Shown piece after piece: positions 33,984 through 37,619 of a DNA stretch of 37,619 bases; the stretch's first letter is position 1; the number at the start of each line of letters is the position of its first letter. The notes beneath the pieces were generated by a model. The model ran no database searches. It was not told the DNA's origin and saw only the letters and a program-made list of their open reading frames with translations. The stretch is from an uncultured Eubacterium sp. (lineage in GTDB: Bacteria > Bacillota > Clostridia > Oscillospirales > Acutalibacteraceae), in the NCBI GenBank assembly GCA_905234995.1, contig CAJOJV010000011.1, positions 3,802-41,420 on the forward strand, written 5' to 3'. The translations under genes were made by a program, and so were the position numbers.

Positions 33984-36203
33984 ATGAAAAGGCTATTAAG
34001 TTTAATCCTCGCAGTGCTTATGCTGCTTTCCTGCTTTGCAGGGCTGGATTTTTCGGCGCTTGCTAATGTTCCCGTCGGCGCTGAAGGTCGGTGCGGCGCA
34101 GATGTGTGGTATAAGTATGATTACGACGAGGATACAATTTACATCACGGGTAAAGGCGCTATGTATGATTATAACGGCGCAGGCGGCGTAACGGGCACGG
34201 ACGATAACAATCCGTTTACCTCAATGCCGTTTACCAAAGTAAGCGTAGGGGAGGGCGTTACCTCAATCGGCGCATACTCCTTTTACACTATGTCGGGCGT
34301 AACGAGCATTTCTTTGCCCGCCACGCTGAAATCAATCGGCAGTTATGCCTTTGCTTACACGGGGCTTAACGGTTCGATTACAATTCCGAGATACTGCAGC
34401 AGCATCGGCGAATATGCTTACTACGGCTGCTCGGGTATTACCTCGCTTAATTTCCCCGACGATATTACCACGATTGATTACGGCGTTTGCAAGGACTGCA
34501 CCTCGCTTAACACAATCTATATTCACGGCAAGCTTAGCCGGATTCTCGGTCTGGCATTTAGTAACTGCACGGCGTTAAAAACCGTTATTGCAACCAGAAA
34601 TGAAACCGAGTTTAAAAATCAGGTTAATATCCGCGAAGGCAACACGGTGCTTTACAACTGTAACTTTATTAAAACGACCGACTGGGGCTGGGTTAAGTTT
34701 GCTAACGGCAGATGGTGCTATTATGACGATTTTGTATGCCCTGCTAACGGTAAGTATAATATCGGCGGCAACAGCGTAACCTTTGACAAAAACGGTTGGG
34801 CAAAGGACGGCGTCATTATTACTGATGAGGGAATTTTTATTCTTTCAAACTACAATTATTTAGACCCCGATTCAGGCTGGACGCAGTATAACAGGTACTG
34901 GTATTATATTGACGGCAATCCCCCGCACGCTATGACAGGCTGGAAGCAGATTCACGGCTGGTGGTATTATTTTGACCCCGCAAACGGCAGAATGGCAAAG
35001 GGCTGGGAGCTTATTAACAACCGCTGGTACTATTTCGACCAAAGCTCAGGCCATATGCTTACAGGCTGGCAGAGAATTCCGACAGGAAAAAACACTTGGA
35101 GCTGGTATTACTTTGCCGCGGGCGGCGATATGATGAGCGGCTGGGTAGGCCTTCAGGGTAAATGGTATTATCTCGGCGGCGCTAATGACGGAAGACTCCG
35201 CCACGGTTGGTTCCAGGTAGGCGGCAAGTGGTATTATTCCGATACAAGCAGCGGAGTTATGCAGGTTGGCTGGAAACAAATTTATTGTAATTCAACCAAG
35301 AACTTTGAGTGGTATTACTTTAACTCCGGCGGCGCAATGGTAACGGGCTGGTGTAAACTGAGCGGCAGCTGGTACTATTTGGACAAGTCAAGCGGTATTA
35401 TGGCAACCGGCGGCAAAACCATTGACGGCTATTTCTATGCGTTCACAAGTGACGGCGTAGCGCGCAGCGGTTGGATATATTTTAAGGAATACGGCGGCTG
35501 GCGCTATTACAGAAGCAATACCGCTGAACTGCACAATGCCGCCTGCGTAGGCTGGGTTAAGATGTCAAACGGCTGGAATTACTTTAATTCAAACGCCGTA
35601 TGGCAGACGGGCTGGCAGTATATCAACAGCAGTTGGTATTATCTCGGCACGGACGGCATTATGGTAACGGGCTGGCAGGAAATTAAGGGCTACTGGTATT
35701 ACTTTGCCTCCAGCGGCGAAATGGCAACAGGGCTGAAAACCGTTAACGGCAGTACCTATTATTTTGAGCCGAGCTCAGGGCATATGACGTACAAATGGGC
35801 TCAGGTTAACGGCAAGTGGATGTATTTCGGCAACGACGGCCGTATGGTAACGGGCTGGCAGCATATCGGCAATTTTGATTACTGGTTTGATTCAAGCGGT
35901 ATTATGGCAACGGGGCTGAAAACCGTTAACGGCAGCTTCTATTATTTTGAAAAGAGCTCGGGCAACCTGCTCAAAAGCAAAAAAATAAAGGAAGCCTACA
36001 CCTCGGGCAGCAATACGTTATACAGATACTATTATGCTGAATCCGACGGCAAGCTTGCAACGGGCTGGTATAATATCGGTAACGACAGATATTACTTCTC
36101 TCCCGAAAACGCTTGTGCCGCAACGGGCTACCGCGTTATTGACGGCGTAGGCTACACCTTCTCTTCTGAGGGCGTTCTTCTGCACCAGGGCGGCATCAAC
36201 TAA
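33984..36203 (+). CDS. Secreted BspA-type LRR protein with about 20 cell-wall-binding repeats
   Basis: I start it at ATG 33984, with AAAGGATGG upstream and an immediate signal peptide (MKRLLSLILAVLMLLSCFAG..., cut near ALA-NV); upstream codons from 33909 have no ribosome site. The 739-residue product has an N-terminal leucine-rich-repeat region of BspA (LRR_5) type (about 60-205: VTSIGAYSF, LKSIGSYAF, CSSIGEYAY). About 20 choline-binding/glucan-binding-type repeats of 20 residues (GWxxxxGxWYYFDxxSGxMxT) run from about 270 to the end. Such repeats dock proteins on teichoic-acid or glucan moieties of the wall. No catalytic domain is seen; an adhesin or surface-binding role is likely. It ends in a terminator at 36223. 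Confidence 0.94.
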   Translation: MKRLLSLILAVLMLLSCFAGLDFSALANVPVGAEGRCGADVWYKYDYDEDTIYITGKGAMYDYNGAGGVTGTDDNNPFTSMPFTKVSVGEGVTSIGAYSFYTMSGVTSISLPATLKSIGSYAFAYTGLNGSITIPRYCSSIGEYAYYGCSGITSLNFPDDITTIDYGVCKDCTSLNTIYIHGKLSRILGLAFSNCTALKTVIATRNETEFKNQVNIREGNTVLYNCNFIKTTDWGWVKFANGRWCYYDDFVCPANGKYNIGGNSVTFDKNGWAKDGVIITDEGIFILSNYNYLDPDSGWTQYNRYWYYIDGNPPHAMTGWKQIHGWWYYFDPANGRMAKGWELINNRWYYFDQSSGHMLTGWQRIPTGKNTWSWYYFAAGGDMMSGWVGLQGKWYYLGGANDGRLRHGWFQVGGKWYYSDTSSGVMQVGWKQIYCNSTKNFEWYYFNSGGAMVTGWCKLSGSWYYLDKSSGIMATGGKTIDGYFYAFTSDGVARSGWIYFKEYGGWRYYRSNTAELHNAACVGWVKMSNGWNYFNSNAVWQTGWQYINSSWYYLGTDGIMVTGWQEIKGYWYYFASSGEMATGLKTVNGSTYYFEPSSGHMTYKWAQVNGKWMYFGNDGRMVTGWQHIGNFDYWFDSSGIMATGLKTVNGSFYYFEKSSGNLLKSKKIKEAYTSGSNTLYRYYYAESDGKLATGWYNIGNDRYYFSPENACAATGYRVIDGVGYTFSSEGVLLHQGGIN

Positions 36204-36222
36204 CCTGAAAATCATATAAACT

Positions 36223-36254
36223 AAAGGCAGGCGAATTTCCGCCTGCCTTTTATT
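36223..36254 (+). terminator. Terminator of the LRR/cell-wall-binding protein gene
   Basis: AAAGGCAGGCG (36223-36233) pairs perfectly with CGCCTGCCTTT (36240-36250), followed by TATT. It may also serve the minus-strand fragment on its right. Confidence 0.85.
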
Positions 36255-36267
36255 ATGCGCTTTACGG

Positions 36268-36510
36268 TTAATAGCTGTTAACCGTTTCAAGTATAGCGTC
36301 TGCTGTTATCTGCCACTGCTCTGCGGCGGGAATTGTTGCCTCGCCGTCGCCCTTCTGCTGCCCGTAAGAGCCGAACTGAGCGTGGTTTCCGCCGTCAATC
36401 ACGGTTTCTCCGTATCCGTCGGGAACAAGTGCAAAGCCTGCTTCAAGCGCCGCAATGTCTTTATCGTAAAGCGAAATGGTTACCTTTTTTCTTTTATTTT
36501 TTTCTTGCAT
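36268..36510 (-). pseudogene. C-terminal fragment of an alpha/beta hydrolase
   Basis: The roughly 80-residue frame contains the end of an alpha/beta hydrolase: IDGGNHAQFGSYG carries what would be the catalytic His, followed by QQKGDGEATIPAAEQWQ. The nucleophile and the rest of the fold, about 200 residues, are missing; instead there is a short basic start (MQEKNKRKKV). A GGAG lies before the internal ATG at 36510, so a short peptide could still be made, but it cannot be an active hydrolase. It borders the hairpin-rich mobile-element remnant. Confidence 0.75.
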
Positions 36511-36531
36511 AATTTTTACTCCATTCTTCAA

Positions 36532-36978
36532 AGGGTTTTAGGGAGTTTTCCCTAACTTGTGGATTTGTCCGTACAAATCCGATGCTCGCTACAGTCTGAT
36601 ACATACTTTTCAGCCTGTAGGGCTATGCCAAATTATTCCTTTACTTTTTCGGCAGGTGGTTATCTCGGGTAGCGTTTCGGGATAGCATATGCCTTCGTTC
36701 TTCGCTGTAAGGTGCAGTTAAGCGGAAGCAAAATTAGGCATTAGGGTTTTAAGCCGAGTAAGCCTTAAACTAAATATTTCACGCCCCTTTTGCCGCTTTT
36801 TGTCTTGACATACGGAAGTATGCCTGCATCAAAAATCAACAAAATGAACGCAAACTATTTCGTTTAAGGTGCTTCGCAGTTTTGTCCTGTTCAATTTTTG
36901 CAAAGACAAGGCAAATCAACGAAGCAAGGCTTTCGCCTTGCAAGGTGGTTTAACGAAGTATTTGTGAAAAAGGAACGG
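36532..36978. other. Hairpin-rich non-coding stretch, likely mobile-element remnant
   Basis: I find no gene in this stretch of about 450 bases. It holds three close hairpins: TTAGGGA/TCCCTAA (36538-36555), GGATTTGT/ACAAATCC (36561-36580) and CTACAG-CTGA/TCAG-CTGTAG (36589-36620). A fourth, GCAAGGC/GCCTTGC, is at 36924-36941. A 19-base segment at 36737 is an inverted copy of the 3' end of the next gene. A structured RNA or a decayed integrative-element end would both fit. Confidence 0.55.
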
Positions 36979-37011
36979 TCAAAACCTTGCTGGGCTTAAC
37001 ACCCTAATGCC
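36737..37011. repeat. 19-bp inverted repeat pair (18/19) bracketing 275 bases
   Basis: Bases 36737-36755 and 36993-37011 are inverted copies differing at one position. The right copy lies in the last codons of the minus-strand gene at 36979, so the left copy may be a rearranged piece of that gene. It could also be the ends of a small non-autonomous element. Confidence 0.6.
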
Positions 37012-37206
37012 CACCTTATTAATCTCAAATTCAAGCATACCGTTACCCGAATCATCCACCAACTTGCACTCGTCAGGGTACTCAATAGAGAACCTTGTCA
37101 ACCGATTTTTAAGGTCGGTGTTGTAGGTTCTGATGTTGATTACAGGTTTATCCTCATCAAAAAATATCTCCGTAATCTTATCCCTTTTCTTCATTCCGGT
37201 TACCAT
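36979..37206 (-). CDS. Small ICE-associated protein, C-terminally shortened
   Basis: I start it at the minus-strand ATG at 37206 (MVTGMKKRDKITEIFFDED), which has AAAGGAG 8 bases upstream. The roughly 75-residue product follows a small protein family common on Clostridia conjugative elements: MKKRDK, INIRTYNTDLKNRL, YPDECKLVDDSGNG, LEFEINK. Family members normally continue past this point with about 20 more charged residues; here the frame stops after VLSPARF. Its function is unknown. Its presence marks the right end of the window as mobile-element DNA or its remains. Confidence 0.75.
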   Translation of the reverse strand: MVTGMKKRDKITEIFFDEDKPVINIRTYNTDLKNRLTRFSIEYPDECKLVDDSGNGMLEFEINKVGIRVLSPARF

Positions 37207-37215
37207 AAATATCAC

Positions 37216-37619
37216 TCCTTTTCATTTTTATTTACCCTATCAGCAGGGTATGGTTGGGTATGTAGGAGGGGTGTTTGGAATTGTCCTCCCACTAAGCTAT
37301 TGCCCAATTTTTTCTATTTTGATAGAAAAATTTTTCAATTCCCTCACTATGCTATTAGCGACTTTTTTCGGATTTGCACCAAGAAAGTTTAAAATACCTT
37401 TCACTATACGCAGATTTCAAAGGCAAAATATAACCATATTGGAACTAAAATTCACGATTTATTTACAATTGTTTGAGTAAAAGTTTCCCTCACTTGAAGC
37501 CGCAAAAAAAGTTAAAATACAAGCCCTTTAGGGCAAAAAAATAAACCCTGTCAGGTATTTTCCAACAAGGTCATAAATGATTTATTTGGTTTTTATTATA
37601 AATTATTAGTTATATAGTT
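37216..37619. other. AT-rich stretch without a supported gene
   Basis: I find no convincing coding frame on either strand; the plus-strand frame 37133-37480 is antisense to the gene at 36979 and lacks a ribosome site. It contains small hairpins (TACCCT/AGGGTA near 37235, AAGCCC/GGGC near 37525) and two similar segments, CACTAAGCTATT (about 37290) and CACTATGCTATT (about 37345), 55 bases apart. It is probably the upstream part of the same mobile element. Confidence 0.5.

Noticed and set aside
37133-37480. 115-residue plus-strand frame at the right end
   Set aside because: Its start is antisense to the ICE-type gene and the rest is AT-rich, with no recognisable domain.

Overview
The window looks like a chromosomal segment of a low-to-mid GC Gram-positive bacterium of the class Clostridia, probably a gut Oscillospiraceae/Ruminococcaceae-type organism. 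This rests on strong AGGAGG-type ribosome sites, frequent TTG/GTG starts, Sec signal peptides without an outer-membrane protein, WXG100 proteins, an EssC-type ATPase, and a BspA/choline-binding-repeat surface protein. The taxonomic call is inference.

Bases 1-25385 read as one large type VII secretion (T7SSb/ESX-like) locus tied to Ser/Thr phosphorylation. The left part (1-5407) holds two paralogous FHA-domain proteins, one of them a membrane-anchored trypsin-like protease with a cytoplasmic FHA domain. It continues with a PP2C phosphatase, a transmembrane Ser/Thr kinase and a small membrane protein whose cytoplasmic tail carries five G-T-x-x-[LI] motifs. A 2720-residue surface protein built of Ig-like modules follows (5481-13643), closed by a strong terminator. 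The core (13836-23284) encodes a membrane-anchored FHA protein, EssC with a tandem FHA front end and three P-loop ATPase domains, a LytTR regulator with a degenerate receiver, an unrecognised 230-residue protein, an EsaB/YukD ubiquitin-like protein, one divergent WXG100-like protein (FSG instead of WxG) and five WXG100 proteins. A likely effector cassette follows (23479-25385): a WXG100-like N-terminus fused to a glycine-zipper-type hydrophobic C-terminus, a DUF4176 protein and a two-TM protein. Then comes a zinc-ribbon/DUF4234 membrane protein that shares both the Thr motif and the Pro/Gln linker seen at the left edge.

The system as I read it (inference): kinase and phosphatase set the phosphorylation of T-x-[VIL]-L motifs in several cytoplasmic tails, and the FHA domains of EssC, the TM-FHA protein and the protease read them. 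Recognisable EssA, EssB and EsaA are absent. The kinase has the same overall layout as EssB (kinase fold, one TM, helical outside domain) but with intact catalytic residues, so it may stand in for EssB.

Bases 26400-30200 are an AT-richer, mostly minus-strand accessory stretch: an orphan 138-residue ORF, a tRNA-like remnant, a three-TM protein, a lipoprotein and a PD-(D/E)XK nuclease. Bases 30392-33873 are a three-gene two-component unit: a promoter, a 7TM sensor with Tyr in place of the phosphoacceptor His and no ATP-binding motifs, a second sensor with intact His and ATPase boxes, and a NarL-type response regulator. Next is a secreted LRR plus cell-wall-binding-repeat protein (33984-36203). 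The right end (36268-37619) is decayed mobile DNA: a fragment of an alpha/beta hydrolase, a hairpin-rich 450-base non-coding stretch, a small ICE-type protein gene, and AT-rich sequence with no gene I can support.
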